Positions 49,256-58,306 are shown, counted from the first letter of the stretch. The stretch is 64,000 nt of DNA from Seonamhaeicola sp. (GCF_028281565.1 NZ_JANQJQ010000016.1:1-64000), one strand, 5' to 3'. Numbers and translations are program-made. Notes: a model not told the origin generated them from the letters alone.

Positions 49256-49648
49256 ATGGGAAAACCAGATATAAAAACCAGGGAGGATGTGTATTTATTG
49301 GTATCATCATTCTACAAAAAAATTAGGAAAGATGAAACTTTAGGGCCATTTTTTAATGATGTCATTGAAGATTGGGATGCGCATTTGGAAAATCTGACCA
49401 CCTTTTGGGAATCCAGCCTGTTTTTACAAACCAGGTATTATGGTGACCCTTTGAAAGCACATATAAAAGTTGATCAGGAAAACAATCACAGTATTACCGA
49501 AATGCACTTTGGCATTTGGCTAAACCTGTGGTATCAAACCATTGAAGAACTATTTGAAGGGGATTATGCCGAAAATGCCAAACGGCGCGCCAGAAAAATG
49601 GGGACGTTTATCTACTTAAAAATATTTGAAGCAAGACAGGGGCAGTAG
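49256..49648 (+). CDS. Group III truncated haemoglobin
   Basis: A 130-residue globin. The N-terminal DVYLLVSSFYKKIRKDETLGPFF and DAHLENLTTFWESSLF helices and the MHFGIWLNLWYQTI segment with the likely proximal His84 mark group III (glbP-like). Roles proposed in the family include oxygen or nitric oxide chemistry and electron transfer. It is followed, after a repeat-rich gap, by ccsBA for c-type cytochromes, but probably in a separate transcript. Confidence 0.9.
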   Translation: MGKPDIKTREDVYLLVSSFYKKIRKDETLGPFFNDVIEDWDAHLENLTTFWESSLFLQTRYYGDPLKAHIKVDQENNHSITEMHFGIWLNLWYQTIEELFEGDYAENAKRRARKMGTFIYLKIFEARQGQ

Positions 49649-49848
49649 GCAGTATTCAGTAGGCAGTTTGCAGTCGCAGTCAACAGTATTCAGTAGGCAG
49701 TATACAGTCTCAGTATTCAGCCATAGTTCCTAATAGATGTCATTGCGAAGTGGTGTCTGAGGCACTCGAAGACAAAATGAAGCAATCTCAGTAGCCAGTC
49801 TACAGTCTCAGTTAGCAGTACTCAGTTGGCAGTTTACAGTTTTTGGAA
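49642..49848. repeat. CAGT-rich degenerate repeat tract with nested palindrome
   Basis: Repeated CAGT, AGTAGGCAGT and TACAGTCTCAGT units at 49642-49722 and 49789-49841, broken by a palindromic segment starting CATTGCGAAG (49741) and ending GAAGCAATCT (about 49779-49788). It begins inside the stop region of the globin gene. The 366-bp gap 49649-50014 holds this tract, a heptamer tract and the ccsBA promoter, with no gene. Confidence 0.65.
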
Positions 49849-49879
49849 TTTAGAATTTGATTTTTAAAATTTTATCATA

Positions 49880-49938
49880 CTTCCGTCTTCCGTCTTCCGT
49901 CTTCCGTCTTCGGTCTTTGGTCTTCTTCTTCGGTCTTC
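49880..49938. repeat. Heptamer tandem repeat CTTCCGT
   Basis: Four perfect copies of CTTCCGT (49880-49907), then CTTCGGT and CTTTGGT, and a further CTTCTTCTTCGGT. The pyrimidine-rich run lies upstream of ccsBA and could vary in copy number. No coding meaning. Confidence 0.7.
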
Positions 49939-49982
49939 ACACTTTAAACAAACTTTAACACAGAAAAATAAACTTAAATACG

Positions 49983-49990
49983 TAAATTTG
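49983..49990 (+). promoter_or_regulatory. -7 box of ccsBA
   Basis: TAAATTTG fits the consensus and lies 24 bp before the ATG. A good -33 TTTG is absent. Confidence 0.55.
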
Positions 49991-50014
49991 CACGACCTTT
50001 AAAAGGCCTACATT

Positions 50015-53000
50015 ATGCAAAAAAAACTCGCTAATATTCTCTTTTCAACACGTCTTACAGGTATTTTATTTTTAGTTTTTGCCGCCGCTATGGCAACCGG
50101 AACATTTTTAGATGCCGGACAGGAAACATCACCAACACCTTATACCCGAAATCTAATTTATAACGCCTGGTGGTTTGAGGTTATCATGGGGCTGTTTGTG
50201 GTTAATTTTGCTGGCAATATTTTCAGGTACAGTTTGTATAAAAAGGAAAAATGGGCGACGCTACTTTTGCATGTGGCATTCATTTTCATTTTTATCGGAG
50301 CGTTTATTACCAGGTATGTGAGTTTTGAAGGGATGATGTCTATCCCGGAAGGTGGTACCGAAAAGGTATTTCTTTCACAAAAAACCTATATCTCGGGTTA
50401 TATTGACGGCGATTACAGGATTGACGGGGTACAACAACGTTTGCCTCTGGAATATGAAGTAGACTTTTCAAAACGATTGGATAACGATTTTAAAGTTAAA
50501 ACGAATTACAACAAACAACCTGTTTCCATGGAGCTGGAAAAGTTTATTGTTGGAGCAGAAGAGGATATTATTCCGGATGAAAATGGTGAGGATTATTTAA
50601 AACTGGTTGGGACCAGCGGAGGCGGCAGACATAATCACTTTTTAAAAGTAGGGCAGCAAGTAAGTATTCATAATGTCATTTTTACCTTGAATAACCCCGC
50701 TAAAGGCGCCGTGAATATTTTTTATCAAGGCGATTCCTTAGCTATAGATTCGCCAATTGGCGGAACCTATATGACCATGGCTACCCAGGAACAGGGCGAG
50801 CTGATTAAAGACAGCCTGCAACCTTTAAAGTTACGTTCGCTTTATAGAATAGGTAATATGCAAATAGTAATTCCGGATCCTGTGCTTAAAGGTGTATTTG
50901 ATATTGTTCAAAAGGAAAAGGTGAATAAAAATGATGAAGACGGCATTGTACTTAAAGTAACCGCCAATGGAGAAACAAAGCGTGTAGCACTCTTTGGAGG
51001 ACAAGGCATGACCAGACCTCATAAACAAATAAGCATAGGAGGTTTGGATTTTGGTTTTCAATATGGCTCAAAGGTACTGGAGTTGCCTTTTAGTATCAAA
51101 TTAAATGATTTTCAAGCGGATAAATTCCCCGGATCCAATATTAATTCTGCTTACTCCAGTGAGGTGACGGTTATTGATGAGCAGGAGGGAAGTTTTGATT
51201 ATAAGATCTACATGAATAACATTTTGAATCATAGAGGATACCGGTTTTTTCAATCCAGTTTCTTTCCGGATGAAACCGGAACCATCTTATCCGTAAATCA
51301 TGATTATTGGGGCACCTTGTTTACCTACATAGGATACTTTATGCTATACTTCGGCTTATTAGCTATTCTGTTTGCTAAAAACACCAGGTTTTCAGATCTA
51401 AGAAAACAATTGAACAGCGTGAAAGAAAAAAAATCAAAGCTCCTTACGGTACTGTTTTTGTCTATAGGGTTATTTGGGTTTTCGCAACAACACTCACAAA
51501 ATGATGGTCATGATCATGGTGCTCATTCCACCGTACAAACAAAACTGACCAAAGCCCAGATAGATTCCATTTTAGTTGCAAATATGACGCCTAAAGCACA
51601 TGCTGGAAAGTTTGCCCATGTAGTGATCCAGGATTTGGACGGCCGTATGAAGCCATTGAGTACCTATGCCTCCGAAATGTTACGCAAATTGAGCAAACAT
51701 GATACTTATGAAGATTTTGATGCCCATCAGGTGTTTCTGTCTATGCAGGAAAGCCCCAGGTTGTGGTATAATGTACCGGTAATATATTTAGCTAAGAAAA
51801 AAGCAGATACTATCAGGCACATCATTGGAACCAGTGTTGAAGATAAATACGTGACTTTAGCCGATTTCTTCTCTGAAAGAGGCACTTATAAGCTACAGCC
51901 TTATTTAGAAGATGCTTTTAGCACGACCAAACCCAATGGCTACCAAAAGGAAATACAGGAAGCCCACAAACGCGTTAATTTGTTATATAACACCATTGAA
52001 GGAATGTCGTTGAAATTATTTCCGGTGCCGGATGATGCCAATAACACCTGGATATCGTCTTACGATTACAGGTTTGGTCAGCATAAAATACAGGATTCGC
52101 TTTACGGGAATTTCATAAAGAACGGATTTCAGGCTTATTTGTTTACGCTAAACGAAGCAAAGCAATCCGGTGATTATTCAGAAGCAGAAAAGTTACTGGA
52201 AGCATTTAAAAAGACACAACATAAATATGGTTCTGAGGTCATGTTGAGAGATGATAAGATCCATACGGAAGTGTTGTACAATAAGTATGATATCTTTAAG
52301 AAACTCTTCAGCTGGTACATGTATGCCAGTAGCATCATGTTTGTACTCCTGATAGTGCAGATTTTCAGGGATAAAAGTAAAGCTATAAGTGTGTCGGTAG
52401 CTGTTTTAAAATGGATCATCGTAGGCTTGTTTCTGGTTCACCTGGGTGGCCTGATAGCCCGTTGGTATGTGTCAGGACATGCCCCCTGGAGTGATGCCTA
52501 TGAATCCATGATCTATGTGGCTTGGGCTACCATGTTGTTTGGTTTGATCTTTGGAAGAAAAAGTGACCTGACCATTGCTGCAACCGCTTTTGTAACGTCT
52601 ATGTTGCTTATGGTGGCGCATTTCCAATGGATGGATCCGGCCATCGGGAATTTGCAACCGGTTTTAAATAGTTATTGGCTTATGATCCACGTAGCTGTGA
52701 TCGTAGCCAGTTATGGCCCGTTTACATTAGGAATGGTTCTGGGATTGGTTTCTTTATTCTTAATGGCGGTTACTACTCAAAAGAACAGAATTAAGATGGA
52801 TCTGAACATCAAAGAACTCACTGTTATAAATGAAATGTCGTTGACTGTTGGCCTGGTCATGTTAACCATTGGTAACTTTTTAGGTGGTATGTGGGCCAAT
52901 GAAAGCTGGGGACGTTATTGGGGCTGGGACCCCAAAGAGACCTGGGCCCTGATCAGTATCATGATCTATGCCTTTGTGATCCATATGCGGTTAATTCCCG

Positions 53001-53218
53001 GGCTCCGTGGACGTTGGTTCTTCAATCTGTGTTCTGTGTTAGCCATAGCCTTTATCATCTTCACCTATTTTGGGGTGAATTTCTACTTAGCAGGATTACA
53101 TTCGTACCAATCCGGACAACAGTTGGATAGTTTTAAGATCATAGCTATAGCCTTAAGCTTTGTGGCCATATTAGGTTTCTTTGGTTACAGAGGTTTTGTG
53201 AAATACTATAAGAAATAG
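50015..53218 (+). CDS. ccsA: Fused cytochrome c biogenesis protein CcsBA (ResB-ResC type)
   Basis: A 1067-residue fusion of the system II haem lyase. The N-terminal half (about 1-470) has ResB/CcsB-like helices with a large periplasmic insertion; then come a His-rich linker (HSQNDGHDHGAHS) and a second soluble part. The C-terminal half has the CcsA helices with the tryptophan-rich WWD haem-binding loop WGRYWGWDPKETWALISIM and conserved His residues. It exports haem and attaches it to apocytochrome c. The gene order with nrf or cytochrome genes is not seen here, so the substrates are unknown. Confidence 0.93.
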   Translation: MQKKLANILFSTRLTGILFLVFAAAMATGTFLDAGQETSPTPYTRNLIYNAWWFEVIMGLFVVNFAGNIFRYSLYKKEKWATLLLHVAFIFIFIGAFITRYVSFEGMMSIPEGGTEKVFLSQKTYISGYIDGDYRIDGVQQRLPLEYEVDFSKRLDNDFKVKTNYNKQPVSMELEKFIVGAEEDIIPDENGEDYLKLVGTSGGGRHNHFLKVGQQVSIHNVIFTLNNPAKGAVNIFYQGDSLAIDSPIGGTYMTMATQEQGELIKDSLQPLKLRSLYRIGNMQIVIPDPVLKGVFDIVQKEKVNKNDEDGIVLKVTANGETKRVALFGGQGMTRPHKQISIGGLDFGFQYGSKVLELPFSIKLNDFQADKFPGSNINSAYSSEVTVIDEQEGSFDYKIYMNNILNHRGYRFFQSSFFPDETGTILSVNHDYWGTLFTYIGYFMLYFGLLAILFAKNTRFSDLRKQLNSVKEKKSKLLTVLFLSIGLFGFSQQHSQNDGHDHGAHSTVQTKLTKAQIDSILVANMTPKAHAGKFAHVVIQDLDGRMKPLSTYASEMLRKLSKHDTYEDFDAHQVFLSMQESPRLWYNVPVIYLAKKKADTIRHIIGTSVEDKYVTLADFFSERGTYKLQPYLEDAFSTTKPNGYQKEIQEAHKRVNLLYNTIEGMSLKLFPVPDDANNTWISSYDYRFGQHKIQDSLYGNFIKNGFQAYLFTLNEAKQSGDYSEAEKLLEAFKKTQHKYGSEVMLRDDKIHTEVLYNKYDIFKKLFSWYMYASSIMFVLLIVQIFRDKSKAISVSVAVLKWIIVGLFLVHLGGLIARWYVSGHAPWSDAYESMIYVAWATMLFGLIFGRKSDLTIAATAFVTSMLLMVAHFQWMDPAIGNLQPVLNSYWLMIHVAVIVASYGPFTLGMVLGLVSLFLMAVTTQKNRIKMDLNIKELTVINEMSLTVGLVMLTIGNFLGGMWANESWGRYWGWDPKETWALISIMIYAFVIHMRLIPGLRGRWFFNLCSVLAIAFIIFTYFGVNFYLAGLHSYQSGQQLDSFKIIAIALSFVAILGFFGYRGFVKYYKK

Positions 53219-53348
53219 ATTTCTTAACAATATATCAGGGAGTTTATTCTTTTTAAAAGAAGAAAATTCGTAGGTTTGGATCAACCGGTTTTTAAAGACT
53301 AAAAACAAAAGACGAACTCAATTTTTAAGCCCTTTTTATTATAATGTA

Positions 53349-53362
53349 TTGATTTATATCAA
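53349..53362. promoter_or_regulatory. Exact FNR-type dyad
   Basis: TTGAT-TTAT-ATCAA is identical to the consensus TTGATN4ATCAA of the Crp/Fnr family. It sits in the 293-bp gap between ccsBA and the sigma gene, about 150 bp upstream of the latter. That gap otherwise shows only AT-rich sequence. Confidence 0.4.
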
Positions 53363-53511
53363 TCTAAAAGCATTTTGTATTTTTTGATATCTTGAGTTTT
53401 TTTAAATTGAATTGAGATTTTGCAGTTTTATGTTGGATTTCAACAGAATGCGTGACTTTTAAAAAAACTAAGTGTCTTAACATATATCAACTAAATAGCT
53501 GTTAGCTACAT

Positions 53512-54081
53512 TTGGAAACCCTCAACAACATTAATAAATTATCTGATGAAGATCTGGTAAAAGCAATAGTAAAGACTAATGATACATTGCTTTTTGAAAT
53601 ACTGTATGACAGGTATGCTATGTTGGTGTACAATAAATGTTTTGGGTTTGCCAAAGATGCGGATGAAGCTAAAGATTTAACACAGGATGTTTTTTTAAAA
53701 CTCTTTGTTAAACTGGGTAGTTTTAAGGGAAAATCAAAGTTTTCAACATGGTTATATGCCTTTACATACAACCATTGTGTAAATTACGTAACCAGAAATA
53801 CTGCTAAAAAGTTTCAGAAAAAAGCAGTAGATTATAAAGATATTGAAAACCTGTCGGAAGATGAAGACGATAACAGTTTTCTAACAATGAAGGTTGACAA
53901 GCTGAAAATAGCTTTAGAGCGTATTTCACCGGATGAAAAAATGATTCTATTGCTAAAATACCAGGACTTACTTTCTATAAGAGACATAGAAAATGTTTTA
54001 GGTATTGGAGAAAGTGCCGTTAAAATGCGAATTAAACGCGCCAAGGACAAACTAATAACCGTATACAATAACCTTAAATAA
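53512..54081 (+). CDS. ECF-type RNA polymerase sigma factor
   Basis: A 189-residue sigma-70 family protein with region 2 (LFEILYDRYAMLVYNKCFGFAKDADEAKDLTQDVFLKLF) and region 4 (LDRISPDEKMILLLKYQDLLSIRDIENVLGIGESAVKMRIKRAKDKL-like, about 135-180). No standard anti-sigma membrane gene follows; a 67-residue protein and an MscS protein do. The start is TTG at 53512, since no ATG occurs before region 2. A TACATTTG match at 53507-53514 overlaps this start. Confidence 0.9.
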   Translation: METLNNINKLSDEDLVKAIVKTNDTLLFEILYDRYAMLVYNKCFGFAKDADEAKDLTQDVFLKLFVKLGSFKGKSKFSTWLYAFTYNHCVNYVTRNTAKKFQKKAVDYKDIENLSEDEDDNSFLTMKVDKLKIALERISPDEKMILLLKYQDLLSIRDIENVLGIGESAVKMRIKRAKDKLITVYNNLK

Positions 54082-54284
54082 TGGATAACCCGTTTAAATA
54101 CGTAGACAAGCCACTCAAAGAGGTTCCCCAGGAACTTAAGGCTAAGGTTATGAGTGATATTGCCATGGCAAAATTACTTATGGAATTAGCGGCGTTATTT
54201 TCTTATAATATTGGCGATATCATAGAATCTGTTATGAAACAGAGAGATCATAAACCTGAAGACAACAACCCTAATAAATCATAG
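54081..54284 (+). CDS. Small protein coupled to the sigma factor
   Basis: A 67-residue protein (MDNPFKYVDKPLKEVPQELK...) with one hydrophobic, possibly amphipathic helix (AMAKLLMELAALFSYNIGDII). Its ATG overlaps the sigma stop by one base (TAATG). The pairing is conserved in form with other flavobacterial ECF genes; an anti-sigma or modulator role is plausible but unproved. Confidence 0.7.
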   Translation: MDNPFKYVDKPLKEVPQELKAKVMSDIAMAKLLMELAALFSYNIGDIIESVMKQRDHKPEDNNPNKS

Positions 54285-54289
54285 TGATC

Positions 54290-55123
54290 ATGGAAAAAGC
54301 AACGGAATGGAAAAACATAGCCATGGAATCTTTAAACACCATGTGGTTAGAAATAACTAAAGTGTTTCCCAGTATTATTGGAGCTTTAATTGTACTGGTA
54401 ATCGGCTGGCTAATTACTAAGCTATTAGTACGTTTAATTAAAAAAGCATTGAAGCTTGCTAAAGCCAACAAGTTGGATGATAAGCTAAACGACATCGAAA
54501 TTGTTGAAGGCAAAAAACTGAATTTTGACACCATTAAGATAGTCTCAAATTTTGTGAAATGGGTGCTGTATATCATGATCATCATTATGGTTTCTGATAT
54601 TCTGAACCTAACCATGATCTCGGAACAAATCAGTAACCTGTTGGGTTATTTGCCGCAATTGTTTTCGGCACTGGTTATTTTTACCATTGGGTTGATTTTA
54701 GCGAATGTTATAAAGAAAGGGTTGCGGTCGTTTTTTGAATCCATGGACTTATCAGGAGCCAAGATCATTAGTCAGATTGTATTTTTTATCATTCTGGTCT
54801 TTACTTCTATCACAGCGTTAAATCAGGCAGGCGTTGATACAGCAATCATTACGAGCAATATCACCTTGATTTTAGCAGCTTTTTTATTGGCTTTTGCTTT
54901 AGCCTTTGGTTTTGGAGCCCAGAAGGTTGTAGGCGATCTGTTAAAAACGTTTTATGCCAGAAAAACTTATGAAATTGGACAGGTCATCGAATTTAACGAT
55001 ATAAAAGGGGAGGTTGAGGCAATTGATAACATGTGTGTTACGTTAAAGACAGAGAATGGTAAATTAGTTGTGCCCATTAAAGATATTGTAGAGAGTCAAG
55101 TAAAGGTACAGGATGAACTTTAA
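54290..55123 (+). CDS. Mechanosensitive ion channel family protein
   Basis: A 277-residue MscS-type channel from ATG 54290 (a GTG six bases earlier is possible). Helices at about residues 18-40, 80-105 and 140-215 are followed by the pore-to-beta transition ALAFGFGAQKVVGDLLKTFYARKTYEIGQVIEFNDIKGEVEAI. It is in an operon with the ECF sigma factor, so the sigma factor may respond to envelope or osmotic stress (inference). A terminator lies at 55175. Confidence 0.88.
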   Translation: MEKATEWKNIAMESLNTMWLEITKVFPSIIGALIVLVIGWLITKLLVRLIKKALKLAKANKLDDKLNDIEIVEGKKLNFDTIKIVSNFVKWVLYIMIIIMVSDILNLTMISEQISNLLGYLPQLFSALVIFTIGLILANVIKKGLRSFFESMDLSGAKIISQIVFFIILVFTSITALNQAGVDTAIITSNITLILAAFLLAFALAFGFGAQKVVGDLLKTFYARKTYEIGQVIEFNDIKGEVEAIDNMCVTLKTENGKLVVPIKDIVESQVKVQDEL

Positions 55124-55174
55124 GTTAGGGTTAAAATTTGGTTGGTTACGTTCTGTAATTTGAAAGACTCTTGT

Positions 55175-55209
55175 TTCCCCTTCCATTAATTTGGAGGGGG
55201 ATTTTTTTT
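55175..55209 (+). terminator. Rho-independent terminator of the sigma/MscS operon
   Basis: TTCCCCTTCC, loop ATTAATTT, GGAGGGGGA, followed by a run of eight T. The stem has one internal mismatch region. Confidence 0.75.
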
Positions 55210-55233
55210 ATGATAACTTCGGAACTCTAAACT

Positions 55234-55941
55234 TTGAATATGAGATGTATTGGTGCAATGATCCTAGTTTTGGGTTTGGGTATTAAAATGTATGCCCAGG
55301 CCATTATACCGGATAATTATAAGCTGGTTTATTCCCAGGATTTTGAGCAACCACAGGCTATCAATGATTTTGAAATGACGGACGCCAATGCCTGGAAAAT
55401 AAGTAGAGGGGACCAGGGAAACTGTTTGGAACTTTTTAAACAAAGTGTATACGAACCCGTTGTACGTTCGCCATTTAATATAGCGCTATTGAAAGACATT
55501 ATTGTAGGCGATTTTATACTGGAAGTCAGATTAAACCAAAACGGACGGGAATATGGGCATCGCGATCTGTGTTTAATGTTTGGGATCAATACCCCTTCCA
55601 ATTTTTACTACACCCATATTGCTACAAAATCAGATAAGCATGCCAACAGTATTTTTATTGTCAATGATGAACCAAGGACCAGTATAATATCTAAAAGAAC
55701 CGATGGCACTAATTGGGGCGCTATAGATTCCTGGCACACGGTAAGAATTGTTAGAAAAGCAGAAGTCGGCATTATAGAAATTTACTTTGATGATATGAGT
55801 AAGCCCATTATGAATGCCAATGACACACATTTCAAAACCGGTAGAATAGGTATTGGTTCATTTGATGATACCGGAAAATTTGATGCCATTAAAATCTGGG
55901 CACCTGAAGTTTTAAGACCTAAAAAAGGATTCTTTAATTAG
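55234..55941 (+). CDS. Exported concanavalin-like (DUF1080-type) protein
   Basis: A 235-residue protein with a signal peptide (residues 1-21). The rest shows the sequence style of glycan-binding 3-keto-disaccharide hydrolase/DUF1080 proteins (DFILEVRLNQNGREYGHRDLCLMFG, HTVRIVRKAEVGIIEIYFDDMSKPIM, GRIGIGSFDDTGKFDAIKI). A carbohydrate-active role is possible; the catalytic residues are unclear. The stop overlaps that of the convergent LytTR gene by 4 bp. Confidence 0.78.
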   Translation: MNMRCIGAMILVLGLGIKMYAQAIIPDNYKLVYSQDFEQPQAINDFEMTDANAWKISRGDQGNCLELFKQSVYEPVVRSPFNIALLKDIIVGDFILEVRLNQNGREYGHRDLCLMFGINTPSNFYYTHIATKSDKHANSIFIVNDEPRTSIISKRTDGTNWGAIDSWHTVRIVRKAEVGIIEIYFDDMSKPIMNANDTHFKTGRIGIGSFDDTGKFDAIKIWAPEVLRPKKGFFN

Positions 55942-56657
55942 AACTTCTCTAAAGTACTTAAGACCTCTTTTTTATAACTTCTGCTTATTGGAAGTGAGGT
56001 TTTATTAATTGTTATTTCTTCATTAGTAAAAGACGATATGTTTGCCAGAGAGATGATAAAGGATCTGTGAATGCGGAGAAATTTGTTCTTAGGAAGTTTT
56101 GCTTCTACTGCGCTTATGGTTTCCCTGGTGACAATAGTTTCATTATTTAAATGGATTTTTATGTAATCACTATAGCTCTCAATATAGATGATAGCCTCAA
56201 AATTAATTTTGATCATACGTCTGTCAGAGCGTACAAACATAAAATCGTTTATGTTAGATTCTTCACTAACGTTTGAGTCATTTTCACCATAAATATCAAA
56301 GTAATTATTGACCGCTTTTAGCAACCTTTCAAACGATATTGGTTTTAAAAGGTAATCAACTGCCTGCAGTTCAAACCCTTCAACAGCATAATCTCTATAA
56401 GCTGTGGTGAAGATTATTTTCACATCCTTGCTAATAGCTTTAGCAAACGAAATTCCGGATATTTCAGGCATATTAATATCTAAAAAGATCAGGTCTACCT
56501 CATGATTTCTTAAATAATTAAAGGCTTCAATGGCATTGTTGCAGCTATTGACACATTTAATATTCGGAATTTTTGATAAGTGGGAAGCGATAATTTCCTG
56601 GGCAATGACCTCGTCATCAATAATTAAGCATGATATGTCTTTGTTTTGCTTCAACAT
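55938..56657 (-). CDS. LytTR-family response regulator
   Basis: A 239-residue regulator. The receiver domain has Asp60 (VDLIFLDINMPEISG) as phospho-acceptor and the acidic pair DDE at 14-16. The C-terminal LytTR DNA-binding domain has FVRSDRRMIKINFEAIIYIESYSDYIKIH and ends in a conserved RIHRSFIISL. It overlaps the histidine kinase gene by one base; the pair forms a two-component system. No cue is known. Confidence 0.92.
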   Translation of the reverse strand: MLKQNKDISCLIIDDEVIAQEIIASHLSKIPNIKCVNSCNNAIEAFNYLRNHEVDLIFLDINMPEISGISFAKAISKDVKIIFTTAYRDYAVEGFELQAVDYLLKPISFERLLKAVNNYFDIYGENDSNVSEESNINDFMFVRSDRRMIKINFEAIIYIESYSDYIKIHLNNETIVTRETISAVEAKLPKNKFLRIHRSFIISLANISSFTNEEITINKTSLPISRSYKKEVLSTLEKF

Positions 56658-57709
56658 TAAATGGTATTTAAACCTAGATTTACTTTAAAGATACCATTTT
56701 CGTGGTGTATTTTCAGGTCGTATTTATCTTTATATAACAGATCCAGGCGCTTTTTAATATTGGTTAAACCAATACCTTTTTTCGGTGTTTCATCTTCAGA
56801 ACAGGTATTTTCAATATAAAAATGAATGTAGCCGTCTTTACAAGTGAGGCTGGAAACTATATTCAGAACCCCTTTTTTTATGGCACCATGTTTGAAACTG
56901 TTTTCAATGAACGGCAGTAATAACATAGGCGCTATTTTAATATTTTCTGAAATATTTTTGGTCGTAAAATCAATATTCAAAGTCTTATTAAAACGCATCT
57001 TTTCCAACTCTATATAGTCTTTAATATGATTAATATCTTCGGATAATAACACAAAAGGTTTGTCTACCTTGTAAAGTAAATAATCCAGTAAATTAGAAAG
57101 TTTTAAGATCATTTCCGGGGTTTCATTGGCCTTTTTTAATGCAAAACCATACATAGTATTAAGTGTGTTAAACAAGAAATGCGGATGAATTTGCATTTTT
57201 AAATAATGCAGCTCTTGCTCTTTTAATTTCAATTGAGTCTCTAAAATTTTGGTTTCCAGCTTTCCGGTTTGCCTGGTGTGTGTTATGTTAAGTCTCAGAA
57301 GTTTATAGCCGCTTATAATTATTACAACTAAATAAACTGCCGTAGCCACAAATAGAATGTTTTTGGTTACCGGGTTCATCTCATTATATTCAAATTTGGC
57401 TATGTAAATAAGGCTAAAAAAGATGGAAACCATTATTAAATACCCCGAAATAATGAACGTATAAATACTGTATAATATAAACTGAAAATACTTTTTTTTG
57501 ATGAGATAATCAGGGATTAATTTGTAAATAGAAACATAAGTAGTTGCTATGGTAATGGGCATTAGGAAGAGGCAAAAGGACAGCGTATCATCAAAATTTT
57601 TACTACCGCCTCTAAAGAAGTAAATGAAAAATAGTAGTACCGCACACCAGAATACAAGATGAAGCAATATTTTGCCAATAACCTTAAAAATTAGCTTTCT
57701 CTTTAGCAT
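56657..57709 (-). CDS. LytS/YpdA-type sensor histidine kinase
   Basis: A 350-residue membrane kinase with four hydrophobic segments in the first 135 residues and a coiled coil at about 150-175. The His_kinase family box is KMQIHPHFLFNTLNTMYGF (His175-Phe178), and a C-terminal ATPase domain follows (LLPFIENSFKHGAIKKG, then KKGIGLTNIKKRLDLLY). There is no extracellular sensor domain of size, so the stimulus may be membrane-borne. Its partner is the LytTR regulator immediately downstream. Confidence 0.92.
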   Translation of the reverse strand: MLKRKLIFKVIGKILLHLVFWCAVLLFFIYFFRGGSKNFDDTLSFCLFLMPITIATTYVSIYKLIPDYLIKKKYFQFILYSIYTFIISGYLIMVSIFFSLIYIAKFEYNEMNPVTKNILFVATAVYLVVIIISGYKLLRLNITHTRQTGKLETKILETQLKLKEQELHYLKMQIHPHFLFNTLNTMYGFALKKANETPEMILKLSNLLDYLLYKVDKPFVLLSEDINHIKDYIELEKMRFNKTLNIDFTTKNISENIKIAPMLLLPFIENSFKHGAIKKGVLNIVSSLTCKDGYIHFYIENTCSEDETPKKGIGLTNIKKRLDLLYKDKYDLKIHHENGIFKVNLGLNTI

Positions 57710-57866
57710 GGATACTATTTTTGAACAACAATAATATGTATATTTTCTGTGACGATTGCTCTTCGTGAGACGAATAACAGATTTAATAAGGGATTCTGCA
57801 TGTTGTTAAAACAATCATTAATCTTGTCATCCGTCGCAATTTATTAAATTTAAGCATTTAACATTT

Positions 57867-57874
57867 TAGGTTTG
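57867..57874 (+). promoter_or_regulatory. -7 box of the TolQ-like gene
   Basis: TAGGTTTG fits the consensus and lies 27 bp before the ATG at 57902. The -33 is not clear. Confidence 0.4.
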
Positions 57875-57901
57875 TGACATGTTTAATCAAAACCGTTAAC
57901 T

Positions 57902-58306
57902 ATGCACACAATGATTTTACCATTAATTCAAAGTTTAGGCACCGAACTATCAAGACGATTTAATGAGGGAGGGCCATTTTTCATGTCGCTTATTTTAATT
58001 TGTTTTTTACTGTCCCTCTTCTTTTTAATCTGGGGGTTTTTAAACCTTAGAAAGGATGCTTTAAAGTCTAAGAAAATGCTATCGCTAACTGCAGATAGTA
58101 GTCTCTTGGGGTTGGTTCTGGGATTTTTAGGGTCGGTGATCGGCTTAATAACGGCGTTTGACTCAGTTGAGGCCATGGGGAATCCGGACCCTGCAATTTT
58201 TGCAGGTGGACTTAAAGTTTCTTTGTTAACCGCAACGTTTGGGTTATTTACTTTTGTAATTTCCAGGATAGGAATTCTGGTTTTAAGAGGGCTTCACAAA
58301 GCTTAA
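57902..58306 (+). CDS. MotA/TolQ/ExbB proton channel family protein
   Basis: A 134-residue protein with three helices; SLLGLVLGFLGSVIGLITAFDSVEAMGNPDP and the following GGLKVSLLTATFGLFTFVIS are the pore-forming helices of the family. Usually TolQ/ExbB proteins have an ExbD/TolR partner next door, but none is seen here, so the partner may be elsewhere. It is followed by a perfect-stem terminator. Confidence 0.85.
   Translation: MHTMILPLIQSLGTELSRRFNEGGPFFMSLILICFLLSLFFLIWGFLNLRKDALKSKKMLSLTADSSLLGLVLGFLGSVIGLITAFDSVEAMGNPDPAIFAGGLKVSLLTATFGLFTFVISRIGILVLRGLHKA

Noticed and set aside
49642-49938. Possible CRISPR array
   Set aside because: Repeats are short, degenerate and without regular unique spacers, and no cas gene is nearby.
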